Source: Candidatus Villigracilis proximus | Lineage (GTDB): Bacteria; Chloroflexota; Anaerolineae; Anaerolineales; Villigracilaceae | Length of the DNA stretch: 64,000 bases | Reading direction: 5' to 3' | Assembly (NCBI GenBank): GCA_016715195.1 | Contig: JADKBB010000007.1 | Coordinates: forward strand, 65,707-129,706 | Part shown: piece after piece, positions 16,446-25,944 of the stretch | Layout: the number at the start of each line of letters is the position of its first letter | How positions within the stretch are numbered: the stretch's first letter is position 1 | Notes under the pieces: generated by a model | Database searches by the model: none | Seen by the model: the letters and a program-made list of their open reading frames with translations, nothing else | Told to the model about the DNA's origin: nothing | Program-made: the position numbers and the translations under genes

Positions 16446-17275
16446 TGCTTAATCTTCGTCCCTCCCCAATTGCAGGCACCTGGTACGAATCTGATCCTGA
16501 AAAACTTGCGGCTCGTGTGGATGAATATCTTAATGCCGTCCAGCTTCCAGATATTCTAGGAAATATTGTCGCTGTCATCGCTCCGCACGCCGGACATATT
16601 TATTCAGGCGCGGTTGCCGCTTATGCTTTTGCCGCCTGCCGCGCTCTCTCCCCTGATCTGGTTGCTATTCTTTCGCCTTATCACAACAGTTCACCCTATT
16701 CACTTATCACAACCAAACATCAAGCCTACGCCACGCCTCTGGGCAATGTCGAAGTCGATCGGGCTGCACTTCTGGATTTGCAGCTTAATCTTGAACATCC
16801 CATTTCCGCCATTGCAAATGACCGTGAACATTCACTTGAGATCGAACTTCCGTTTTTACAGCGCGTATTAAAAAATGAATTTAAACTTTTGCCGATCATG
16901 ATGCATTCACAGGAACCCGAAACCGCAAAAAGACTGGGGCGCGCCCTCGCGCAAACTCTTGGAAATAAAAGAGCGCTCATTGTTGCATCCACTGATCTTT
17001 CACATTTTTATGAGCAGCAAACAGCAAAAATCCTTGATTCAGAAATGCTCAAGCGGTTTGAATCTTTCGACCCCGAATCCATCTTTGAAGCCGAACACAC
17101 CAGCAAAGGATTCGCCTGCGGACATGCCGCCGTCGCATCCACGCTTTGGGCGGCACGTGAACTGGGTGCCGATAAAGTTCAAATTCTGAAATATGCCACA
17201 TCAGGCGATGTCACCGGAGATCATTCATCCGTTGTCGGCTACGGCGCTGGAGTCATCACACAACGCATAAAATAA
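16445..17275 (+). CDS. AmmeMemoRadiSam system protein B (MEMO1 family)
   Basis: 276 residues matching the MEMO1 family along its whole length: RPSPIAGTWYESDPEKL at the N-terminus, the metal-binding His in APHAGHIYSG, and a later His in STDLSHFYEQ and in the FACGHAAV stretch. In many bacteria it accompanies an AMMECR1 protein and a radical SAM enzyme (the AmmeMemoRadiSam system, function unknown); neither partner is next to it here. The gene probably has its own leaderless promoter. Confidence 0.93.
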   Translation: MLNLRPSPIAGTWYESDPEKLAARVDEYLNAVQLPDILGNIVAVIAPHAGHIYSGAVAAYAFAACRALSPDLVAILSPYHNSSPYSLITTKHQAYATPLGNVEVDRAALLDLQLNLEHPISAIANDREHSLEIELPFLQRVLKNEFKLLPIMMHSQEPETAKRLGRALAQTLGNKRALIVASTDLSHFYEQQTAKILDSEMLKRFESFDPESIFEAEHTSKGFACGHAAVASTLWAARELGADKVQILKYATSGDVTGDHSSVVGYGAGVITQRIK

Positions 17276-17302
17276 AAAGACGCAGGAGATAACCCGCGTC
17301 TT
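17271..17302 (-). terminator. Terminator reading from the minus strand
   Basis: AAGACGC (17277-17283) pairs with GCGTCTT (17296-17302); on the minus strand it is followed by TTTTTATTTT. It can end the small membrane-protein gene after the heptamer array. Confidence 0.6.
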
Positions 17303-17304
17303 CA

Positions 17305-17345
17305 CTTACTTATTACTTATTACTTATTACTTATTACTTATTACT
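17305..17345. repeat. Heptamer array, unit TTATTAC
   Basis: About five and a half near-perfect tandem copies of a 7-base unit, just after a hairpin. The same unit recurs at 51350-51403. Confidence 0.9.
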
Positions 17346-17354
17346 CACAACCCA

Positions 17355-17789
17355 TTACTTACTATTATTCCACTTATTCACTGCATCTTGAAAAGCCCGC
17401 TTTAATCCCTCATCAGGTAGTTCGTCAACGCTTGCATATTTCTTTCCATTCACCCAAATATCTAGCGAACCATCTTTCGCAGTTCCCAGATCAATATTAA
17501 ATTTATTAAACGGATCACTCTCCAGTTTCGCGCGCAGAATATCTTCGATCTGCTCCGCGAATGGCGCGGCAAGTTTCTCGCCCGCGTCGTGATCGAAGGA
17601 AGTGACCCCTTCATTGTCAGCGAGCGTGGCGTCGATCGTTTCCTGCGGCGGAAGAGAGTGCATCCACACCGGTTTTTCGTTCGTCTTGCCGGTTAGGTTC
17701 ACTTCATTTGCTCGCATGAACATAAAAGCCAGCAATCCCACCAAAACCAAAATCACGACCCCGCCTAAAATCATTATTGTCATCGCCAT
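17355..17789 (-). CDS. Membrane-anchored hypothetical protein
   Basis: 144 residues. An N-terminal membrane helix (about 4-25) is followed by a soluble, acidic, mostly helical region with a short D-I-W-V-N-G-K-K-Y beta hairpin. I recognise no domain with a known function. It is divergent from priA with a 43-base gap. Confidence 0.75.
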   Translation of the reverse strand: MAMTIMILGGVVILVLVGLLAFMFMRANEVNLTGKTNEKPVWMHSLPPQETIDATLADNEGVTSFDHDAGEKLAAPFAEQIEDILRAKLESDPFNKFNIDLGTAKDGSLDIWVNGKKYASVDELPDEGLKRAFQDAVNKWNNSK

Positions 17790-17820
17790 ATCAGCCTCCG
17801 TTTTTTATCCTGTAAAACAT

Positions 17821-17833
17821 TATAATCGCACAA
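17821..17833 (+). promoter_or_regulatory. -10 box for a probably leaderless priA transcript
   Basis: A consensus TATAAT (17821-17826) ends six bases before the ATG at 17833, with no ribosome binding site between. Confidence 0.55.
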
Positions 17834-20294
17834 TGTTTGTCCGTGTCGCTGTTAACGTTTCTGCAATCTCCAACCTTTACGATTATTTCGTCCCCGCTGA
17901 ACTCGCACCCCAGATCCAAACCGGCTGTCTGGTGACTGTGCCATTTGGGAATCAAATCGTGCAGGGGATTATCGTAAGCCTGCCTGACTCTCCCGCCGTA
18001 GAGAATCCCAAACCGATCATTGACCTGCTCGACCCTGCACCGGTTCTGACTCAACCCCAGCTTGCTCTGGCGATTCTATTGGCTGACTCTACCCTCAGCC
18101 CGCTCGCATCCATCGTCAGCCTCATGCTGCCCGTGGGATTGAGTCAACAGGCGGATGTACTCTACCAGACCGTAGACGGTAGACCGCAGACCACGCAAGA
18201 TGGTCAACCGTCAATTGTCCATCGTCGTTTGCTTGATTTACTGCAACAGCGCGGCGCATTGCGCGGACGTCAAATTGACTCACACTTCTCAAAAGTGGAC
18301 TGGCGCAAGACGGCGCAGATTCTTGTTAAAAAAGGAATTCTGTCATCGAAGCATGTTTTGCCTGCTCCACGGGTCAGACCAAAATTTTTACGTGTGGCCC
18401 AGCTATCGGTCCCGCCAGAAGAAGCGGAAGCAGAAATGCCAAGCCTCGGCACAAAGCAAACCCTGGCACGCCGCCAGGCCGCGCTTCGATTCTTAATCCA
18501 ACAACCTGAAGCGATTAATCTTTCATGGGTCTATGCTGAAACCGGCTGCAATCTCGCCGATCTACAGGAACTCGAAGAACGCGGATTGATCCGCTTATTT
18601 GAAAGCGAAATTTTCCGCGACCCGCTCGAAAACATAGGAAGACAAATCAACAAAGAAACCACCCCGCAAGTCCTCGAACTCACATCAGAACAATCTTTTG
18701 CACTAAATCAAATTTTAGAATCTTTTTCATCCTTCATCCTTCATCCTTCATCCTTCCTCATCCATGGCGTCACCGGCTCCGGCAAAACCGAAATCTATCT
18801 GCGTGCTGCAGAAGAAACCATCAAGCGCGGAAAACAAGCCATCATCCTCGTGCCCGAGATCGCGTTGACTCCGCAAGCGGTGCGCCGGTTTCTCTCACGC
18901 TTCCCCGGCCAGGTGGGACTTGTCCACTCGAAGCTGTCAGAAGGGGAGCGCTACGATACATGGCGGCGCGCACGTTCCGGAAAATTAAAAGTCATTATTG
19001 GCGCGCGTTCTGCGTTGTTTAGTCCGCTGCCGAATGTCGGCCTGATCGTTGTGGACGAGTGCCACGATGGCTCTTATTATCAATCTGAGCCGCCGTACTA
19101 TAACGCTGTCACTGCGGCGCAGGAATATGCGCGTTTATGCGGAGCGGTGTGTGTGTTGGGTTCAGCCACGCCCACCATTGAGCAAAGATTCAAAGCAGAA
19201 AATAAACAACTTATAAAATTAGATCTGCCGCGCCGTATCGTTGAAACCGGTTTACCGCCCGTTCAAATTGTGGACATGCGCGAAGAACTCAAAACCGGCA
19301 ATCGCGGAATTTTCTCTCGCGCACTGGCTGAATCTTTAGCCGAGACAATTTCACGCGGCGAACAGGCCATCCTCTTTCTTAATCGGCGCGGCACAGCTTC
19401 GTATGTCTTTTGCCGTGACTGCGGCTACGTGGTGAAATGTCCCAACTGCGAAACCCCGCTGACGTTGCACGTTGAACGTTTAACGTTGAACGTGCAACCT
19501 TCGACGTTATTATGCCATCACTGCAATTACACGCGCCAAATGCCGAAGACCTGTCCGAGTTGTAACGGGAAGAATATCCGCGCTTTCGGATTGGGCAGTG
19601 AAAAAGTGGAAGAAGAAGTGCAGACCGCATTCCCGGCGTGCGCACCCTGCGTTGGGACTGGGACACTACGCGCCAAAAAGACGCGCACGAAATGATTCTG
19701 ACGCACTTCGCCAATCATCAGGCCGATGTGTTGGTCGGCACGCAAATGCTCGCCAAGGGACTTGACCTTCCGCTGGTTACGTTGGTTGGCATTGTACTGG
19801 CAGATGTGGGGCTTGGCTTGCCCGATCCCTTCGCCAGTGAAAAAGTATTTCAAACCCTCACACAGGTTGCAGGCCGCGCGGGGCGCTCGTCTTTGGGCGG
19901 CAAAGTGATTATGCAAACTTTCATGCCTGAGCATTACGCAATTCAAGCGGCGTCACAACATGATGTCAATGGATTTTATGCACAGGAATTAAATTATCGC
20001 AAGCAGTTGAATTATCCGCCTTACACGAGACTCGCGCGGCTGGAGTATCGCCACGCTGACTCTGCCAAAGCGGAGGAAGAGTCACAGAAAACAGCGAACA
20101 GGCTCAAGGTTAAGATCGAAGCGGAGGCTCGTCATCAAACGGAGATCATTGGCCCCGTCCCATCGTTTTTTGCAAAAATGGATGGCGTCTATCGCTGGCA
20201 AATTATCGTCCGCAGTCCCGATCCGGCTGCGTTGTTGCGCGATGTAAAACTAACCGATTGGCGAATTGAAATAGACCCGATCAGTTTGTTGTAA
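17833..20294 (+). CDS. priA: Primosomal protein N' (PriA replication restart helicase), split by a one-base frameshift
   Basis: PriA reloads the replicative helicase at stalled forks. The frame from 17833 carries the 3'-DNA-binding domain, Walker A GVTGSGKT (about 18766), the DExH-like DECHDG and the zinc cluster (CRDCGY, CPNC, CHHC, CPSC at 19411-19560), then ends early at 19695. The sequence continues in the next frame (19638-20294) with motifs TQMLAKGLD and QVAGRAGR. One missing C in the TTCCCGG stretch at 19631-19636 restores the family sequence (F-P-G-V-R-T-L-R-W-D) and gives about 820 residues. Heptamer tracts add peptide insertions at four sites: near residue 120, before Walker A, and in the zinc domain. 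Confidence 0.93.
18168..18230. repeat. Heptamer tracts in priA, N-terminal site
   Basis: 18168-18193 reads GACCGTA, GACGGTA, GACCGCA; 18203-18230 reads GTCAACC, GTCAATT, GTCCATC, GTCGTTT. Both stay open in frame. Confidence 0.75.
18728..18757. repeat. Heptamer tract in priA before Walker A, unit CATCCTT
   Basis: Four copies of CATCCTT encode a Ser/Phe/His/Pro stretch directly before the LIHGVTGSGKT motif. The same unit recurs upstream of the DUF309 gene (39279-39306). Confidence 0.85.
19464..19505. repeat. Heptamer tract in the priA zinc-binding domain
   Basis: Reads GTTGCAC, GTTGAAC, GTTTAAC, GTTGAAC, GTGCAAC, CTTCGAC. It lies between the second and third zinc Cys pairs and makes that loop several residues longer than in E. 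coli PriA. Confidence 0.85.
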
Positions 20295-20308
20295 ATGTAA
20301 GTGGATTG

Positions 20309-20977
20309 TTATGCGGGCAAAACACATTCGGGGCGGTCATTGCCCGGACTGTTGACGAATGTTGAAACGGGGTGCGCGGACATTCTGTCGGCTGGAAAAG
20401 GTTGAATGAGCGGCAGCAGGCGTTCGGGCGTTTGAGGCGCGGCGTCTAACCAGGCGTTGTAATCTTGTTTGTCCAGAATGACAGGCATGCGATTGTGCAG
20501 AGTCGACATTAATTCATTTGGTTCGGTAGTGATGATGGTGCAGGTGCGGAGCGTATTGCCATCGGGCGAATGCCATTCATCCCACAGCCCTGCGAAGGCA
20601 AATGGCTGATGGTCTTTCATGTGGATGAAGTATGGCGTTTTTGTTTTTATTCCTTCGCCGGCTTTCCATTCGTAAAAACCGTCGGTTAGGATCAGACAGC
20701 GTTTGTATTTGAAACTGCCGCGAAAGGACGGTTTTTCGGCGACGGTTTCACCGCGCGCGTTTATGAGTTTATTGGCAATGCCGGGGTCTTTCGCCCAGGA
20801 GGGGATCAGTCCCCATAGAAAAAAATCCGCCTTGTTTTTTCCATCATTGGGGATGGCGAGGACAGGCTGCGATGGGGCGATATTAAAGCGCGGTGCGAAT
20901 TGAGTTGGGAATATAAAATCGCCAAATGCGTCTTTTAATTCTGCGGGGTCAACAGTAAGGGTAAATCTTCCGCACAT
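20309..20977 (-). CDS. SOS response-associated peptidase (SRAP, YedK/HMCES family)
   Basis: 222 residues. The protein starts M-C-G-R-F, so after Met removal Cys2 is the N-terminal residue that links covalently to abasic sites in single-stranded DNA. The other active-site elements are present: Asn in NARGETV (about 73), Glu in DGFYEWK (about 105) and His in HNRMPVIL (about 160). The family protects abasic sites at replication forks, fitting its convergent position beside priA. An AAGGAGA site lies upstream of the ATG. Confidence 0.96.
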   Translation of the reverse strand: MCGRFTLTVDPAELKDAFGDFIFPTQFAPRFNIAPSQPVLAIPNDGKNKADFFLWGLIPSWAKDPGIANKLINARGETVAEKPSFRGSFKYKRCLILTDGFYEWKAGEGIKTKTPYFIHMKDHQPFAFAGLWDEWHSPDGNTLRTCTIITTEPNELMSTLHNRMPVILDKQDYNAWLDAAPQTPERLLPLIQPFPADRMSAHPVSTFVNSPGNDRPECVLPA

Positions 20978-21009
20978 GAGTATTCTCCTTTTAAATGAGC
21001 GAGCTAAAT

Positions 21010-23962
21010 TTACTGCAATATGAAATAAAAAATTGTGCCTTTATTAATTTGTGATTCTATCCAGATGCGCCCGCCGTGGATTTCGATGATTCTTTTTACC
21101 AGTGCGAGACCAATGCCTGTGCCGCTGCTGTTGGTATCAAGCTTGTTAAACAGGCCAAATATATTTTCGTGAAATTGAGGCGCAACGCCAATGCCGTTGT
21201 CTTTTACATAAAATATGGTCTGGTTCTGTTCGTTTTTGCTCGTTCCAATTTCTATGCGTGGACGGGGCTGGTCGCCCATAAATTTTATGGCGTTATCGAT
21301 CAGGTTTTGAAATACCTCCACCATGCGAACCCGGTCACATTTTAGGGTGAGGGTATTACTTTCATATTCGATCTGTACATTTTTCGCCTGGATCTGTCCA
21401 TATACGGCCTCAAGCGCATCTTTAACGATCTCATTGAACGAGACTTCAACCGGCGGGTTTATCAATCGTCCGATGCGTGAAAGGTCGAGCAGGTCTTGCA
21501 GTAAATTCTGCATTTTTTCGACTGCGGTTTCAATGCGGGAAACATCCCGTCTGAATTTTTGAAAATCTCCTTCCTGTGCGTCCCGTTCAAGGTAGCCGAG
21601 AAAACCTCTGATGGTGACCAGTGGTGATTTGAGATCGTGCGAGACGGTATATGTGAAACGCTCGAGTTCGGCATTCTTTGCTTCGAGTTCCACGATGAAA
21701 TTTTTGCGTTGGGATAGCTCGCCTTGCAGCGCGGAATTAAGGCGCGCGTTTTCGATGGCAAGACCTGCATAGCCGCCGAATAAGCGCAGGGCTTCCAACT
21801 GGTCTGCTGTGATAAGGCGTTTTGTAATGTTGTTATCGGCACAAATGACGGCTACAGGTTTATCTCCTGCCCAGGCGGCGACGGCCACAAAATCTTTAAC
21901 GCCATACATTTCATCTCCGGTTGCGACATTGTTTTCCACGTCATAGTTATTTGTGAAATATACGCCATCGGGGTTTTGTAGTAAGGTGGCGAATGTGGCT
22001 CCGATCGGGAATGAAATATCCCAATGCTCCACGATCTGTCCTTCGTTGTTTGTGCCGATCGTATCATCCATCGTGTTTCGTTCAGCGTTATACAGGAAGA
22101 TCGCCAGCCGGTCAAATTCCAGATCGTCATGCACGCCATGCCAGATTTTTTTGATCGTTGAGCGCAGATCGTTGGACTCGGTCACGCGTTTGCCGAGTTG
22201 GACTACCTTTTCAAGCATAATGCGCCGGCGTTGTTCAATTTCCTGGGCATTTTTGCGTTCGGTAATTTCGCGCGCAATACCTGTCGTGCCGATCACTTCT
22301 CCATTCTCATTGAGGATGGGAGTCTTTGTAGTCTCCACCCAGTATGTTCTGCCGTTGCTGTCAACCTGGAATTCTTCATCAGTTTTGCGTTGACGGGTTT
22401 GCATGACGAGCAGATCATCTCCGCGATACTTTTTGGCAAAACTTTCCTGCCAGATATCGAAATCAGTTTTACCGGGAATTTCATCCATTTGCATTCCGAC
22501 GGTTTTAACAAATTGTTCGTTGACCGCAATATAGCGGCTGTCTTTATCTTTTAACCACGCCATATCCGGAATATTGTTCAGAATTGCCGCTTGTTGCAGA
22601 AAAATTTTCTGTAATTTTTCCTGTGATTCTTTCTGCTCGGTAACATCGCGTGAGATGCCAATGGTTCCGATGACAAGCCCCGAGGAATCTTTCACGGGTA
22701 CTTTGGTGGCGGAGAGCCAGCGCGGTTTTCCATCATCGGTCGGATTAAATTCAATCCGATTCAAAATCGCCTGACCGGTTTCTATGATCTGTTTTTCTTC
22801 CGCCATGAATTCCTGCGCCAGTTTGGAGTTTTGAAAATCGAGATCGGTTTTGCCGATGACATCCCGTGGATTGTCGACTTTTAAGAATCTGGCTTGTGCC
22901 TGATTAATGCGCACAAAGCGCGACTCGACATCTTTGAAATATACAGTATCGGGAATATTATCCAGAAAGATTTGCAGGAGATCGCGTTCGTGCGCCAGCG
23001 TTGCTTCCATTTTTTTTTTGCTCGGTAATATCCCGCACCGCGCCGTAGATCCCGATCAACCTGTTTTCTTTTTCATCCCAAATTGGATGAGCAAAGATTT
23101 GCTCCCAGCGTATCTCTCCATTCTTTGTAAACGTGCGGATTTCTGATTTGATATCCTGATTCTTATGAAGGCTTTCCATATCCTGCGTATCTTTTTCGCG
23201 ATCATCAGGATGAACATGCGCCAGCCAACTGCCGCTGGCGAGATACTCTTCATAGGTGTAGCCGGTCATCTTTTCAAACGCACCTGCCACCCAGCTTAAT
23301 CCCGCCTCACCGTTTTTTTGTACTTCAGTGGTAAAGGTGTAATCCGAACTGACCTGCGATATTAAACGATATTTTTCCTCGCTTGCGTGCGCGCGATGCA
23401 ATATTTTTTCCACCGTGTTCCTGGATAAATATTGCAGGATCATCCCCATCGGAAAAATGGCAAGGCTTATCACCCAAATCGACATGGAACTTCCCGGAGC
23501 GGCAAATACTAATTTTTCCTGTGCTTCCGCGTAGACCATTGCCCCGCCCGCGATCAGTGACAAGGCGGTGATCGCAAATGTGACTCTTCCGCTGGCTAAT
23601 ATGCCGGCGATCACAATCACAAGCGGATACCCTAATAAATAAGCCTCCCCATGCACGCCTCCACCTGTCACAGCAGAAATCGTAAAGAAGAACCAAAATG
23701 AACTGATCTGAATCATCGAAGCCGCGTAGACATATCCGCGGTGTAAAAGGAATAAAAGAAAAAAATTGATCGCTTCACCAATAATACCTTGCGTCAAAGC
23801 GCGCGCAGTAAACTCAGGCGTTTTGAGCAGGGTATAAGAAACATAAGGAATGGGCACAAAGATCAGTCCCCACAGGATCGTGTGAAGCAAATATGCGTGG
23901 TGTGTTTTTTCATCATCGTTGAAAACAGGCGGTGCCAGCATTTTCTTTAAAAAAATAAACAT
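21010..23962 (-). CDS. Membrane-bound PAS/GAF sensor histidine kinase, split by a poly-A frameshift
   Basis: About 983 residues if read through. The upstream part (23962 to about 23015) has six membrane helices (residues 20-200) and a PAS domain (about 210-320). The downstream part continues with two PAS domains, a GAF domain, HisKA with the phospho-acceptor in TVSHDLKSPL and an HATPase domain (DNAIKF, DNGIGV, GTGIGLAL). The frames meet at a run of ten A (23010-23019); nine A would join D-I-T-E-Q-K-K to M-E-A-T-L without loss. The downstream ATG has no ribosome site, so a separate gene is unlikely. No response regulator is adjacent. Confidence 0.88.
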
Positions 23963-23977
23963 AAATAATTTACCCTC

Positions 23978-25864
23978 TTAATTTTCTGGCATCCCTTCGC
24001 GCTGGGTGACACCGATCGAATCCAAATGTTCCAATAATGCCTGAACATATTTTCTTGTGGTGTTGAGCATATCACGCGTTTCGCCCAGCGTGATCAGTCC
24101 GTTTTTCTTTAACTCAGCGCGGATCCTTCCCGTCATTTCATCGTAATCTTTTTTGCGGAAGATGACATCCTGTGAAACGGTGATCAACTCGCCCAGCTCG
24201 ATCAAGGCATTCAGGACTTCCTCCCCCGCCTCAGATTGACATTCCTTGACGCTCGGCGTGGCATACGGATTCTTTTCAAACCTGCGCATCAATTCTTTAA
24301 CTTTGAGCTGGTCTGCCCCATTGAACTTTATCTCATGGTTGGTTTTTGCCAGCCAGATCGAATACTCAGTGATCGCGTGATCGGCCGCCAGTTTGTGAAT
24401 GACACTATTGAACACACGCGCCGCGAGTTTTAACTTGCTCTTCAACTCTTCACGTGGAATGCCGCGCCTCAATGGAAACTGCCTGTGGTAAGACTCAAGG
24501 GTCGCCGAAATTTTTTCACTTAATGTATTCCAGTGGGGCAGTGCAACGATCAACATGTCACTGCTTGTTTTTGCCTCGCCCGCTTCGAGCGCAACCAATT
24601 GACCATTTTGCAGTAACGCATTAAGCGCATCTTGCGCATTGGATGCTTCCAGACGGGATTTCGCCGTCACATCTTTTATGCCCGCGATATTAAGCGCAAG
24701 CGCGGCTTCGAATAAAACTTCTTCGGGAGTGCCTTGCATGAGTGATTCAAGTGACTTGAGCACACTTTCATCGAATCGTTTGTGTCTGCCTTTGGGTTGG
24801 TGGTCAATGATGCTCCCGCCGCCAAGTGTTTCACTGGGGGAGGGGCGGCGCAATATATAGCGGTCTCCGCGCACCGTGACCACGGGATCGCGCAGTTCAA
24901 GCTGGATCCAGGCTTCTTCGCCCGCGTTGAGTTCTTCCACGCCCAACAGGCGCAATGTGGCGATGGTTTCACTCGCGCCCACAAAAAACTTTACTTCGTC
25001 GCCATGTTTGATGGCAGCGGATGCATCTTTGAGCAAACGAAAACTTGCATCGACTCTGCGGGTGGCTTGATATTGATTCGGATGGACGATCACTTCGCCG
25101 CGTTTGATCGATTCTGTGTCCACACCTGAAATATTTACAGCGGTGCGTGAACCAAGCACAGCGGTTTCTTCTTTCTTCTTGTGAGTTTGCAGCCCTCTGA
25201 TTCTGCCTTTTAAACCGGCGGGCAAAATTTCCACTTCATCGCCGACAGAGAGATGACCGTCGCTGAGAGTGCCGGTTACCACGGTGCCGAATCCGCTCAT
25301 GCTGAAGACGCGGTCAATCGGCAGTCGCGGACGGTTCAGGTCGAGTCGTGCCGGTTTCTCTTCAAGGATTTTGCTGAGGGTGGTGATGAGGGTTTCGAGT
25401 CCTGTTTTGGTTTTGGCAGAGACTCTCACGATGGGTGCGTCGCGCAGGACGGTGTCACTCACAGCACCACGAATGTCTGCTTCCAAAAGATCAAGCCAGG
25501 TCGCGTCAGATGCGATGTCTGTTTTTGTCAGAACGATTAATCCAGCGGGAATCTGTAATAAGTCTAATATCGCAAGATGTTCTTTGGTTTGGGGCATGAC
25601 GCCTTCGTCGGCGGCGATGACCAATAATGCGGCGTCGATGCCCCCAATGCCTGATAGCATATTTTCAATAAAATCACGATGGCCGGGGACATCGACGATG
25701 CCCACTTCTTCGCCGTTGGGCAGGGTGAGCCAGCCGAAGCCAAGCTCAATGGTCATCTCACGCGCCTGTTCTTCTTTGAGGCGGTCTGGGTGCGTGCCTG
25801 TAAGCGCCGCAATTAATGTGGATTTTCCGTGATCTACGTGACCTGCTGTGCCAATAACTCTCAT
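23978..25864 (-). CDS. selB: Selenocysteine-specific translation elongation factor SelB
   Basis: 628 residues from ATG 25864; the frame opens six codons earlier but the family starts at M-R-V-I-G-T-A-G-H-V-D-H-G-K-S-T. The GTPase G1 (GHVDHGKST), G3 (DVPGH) and G4 (TKTD) motifs are followed by two EF-Tu-like barrels and, from about residue 360, the winged-helix domains that bind the SECIS hairpin in selenoprotein mRNA. Presence of selB predicts selenocysteine use, but selA, selD, tRNA-Sec and any selenoprotein gene are not in the window. The gene ends shortly before the sensor kinase on the same strand. Confidence 0.96.
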   Translation of the reverse strand: MRVIGTAGHVDHGKSTLIAALTGTHPDRLKEEQAREMTIELGFGWLTLPNGEEVGIVDVPGHRDFIENMLSGIGGIDAALLVIAADEGVMPQTKEHLAILDLLQIPAGLIVLTKTDIASDATWLDLLEADIRGAVSDTVLRDAPIVRVSAKTKTGLETLITTLSKILEEKPARLDLNRPRLPIDRVFSMSGFGTVVTGTLSDGHLSVGDEVEILPAGLKGRIRGLQTHKKKEETAVLGSRTAVNISGVDTESIKRGEVIVHPNQYQATRRVDASFRLLKDASAAIKHGDEVKFFVGASETIATLRLLGVEELNAGEEAWIQLELRDPVVTVRGDRYILRRPSPSETLGGGSIIDHQPKGRHKRFDESVLKSLESLMQGTPEEVLFEAALALNIAGIKDVTAKSRLEASNAQDALNALLQNGQLVALEAGEAKTSSDMLIVALPHWNTLSEKISATLESYHRQFPLRRGIPREELKSKLKLAARVFNSVIHKLAADHAITEYSIWLAKTNHEIKFNGADQLKVKELMRRFEKNPYATPSVKECQSEAGEEVLNALIELGELITVSQDVIFRKKDYDEMTGRIRAELKKNGLITLGETRDMLNTTRKYVQALLEHLDSIGVTQREGMPEN

Positions 25865-25905
25865 GGCTCTATTTAACCACAAAGTTATTGTAAACAGGCA
25901 TTAAG

Positions 25906-25942
25906 AAAAAAATCTGCAGAAAATTTTCTGCGGATTTTTTTT
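25906..25942 (-). terminator. Terminator of the coiled-coil gene
   Basis: An A-rich arm with ATCTGCAGAA pairs with TTTTCTGCGGAT; on the minus strand a T-run follows. It separates the coiled-coil gene from selB. Confidence 0.8.
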
Positions 25943-25944
25943 CT

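Noticed and set aside
17305..17345. CRISPR array
   Set aside because: The repeat unit is 7 bases with no spacers and no cas genes.
19630..19698. Programmed frameshift or selenocysteine at the end of the first priA frame
   Set aside because: No slippery heptamer or downstream structure is evident, and a single missing C in a C-run restores the known motif.
21010..23010. Independent soluble PAS-GAF kinase gene starting at 23010
   Set aside because: No ribosome site; the upstream frame ends in the middle of the conserved PAS linker, and removing one A fuses both.
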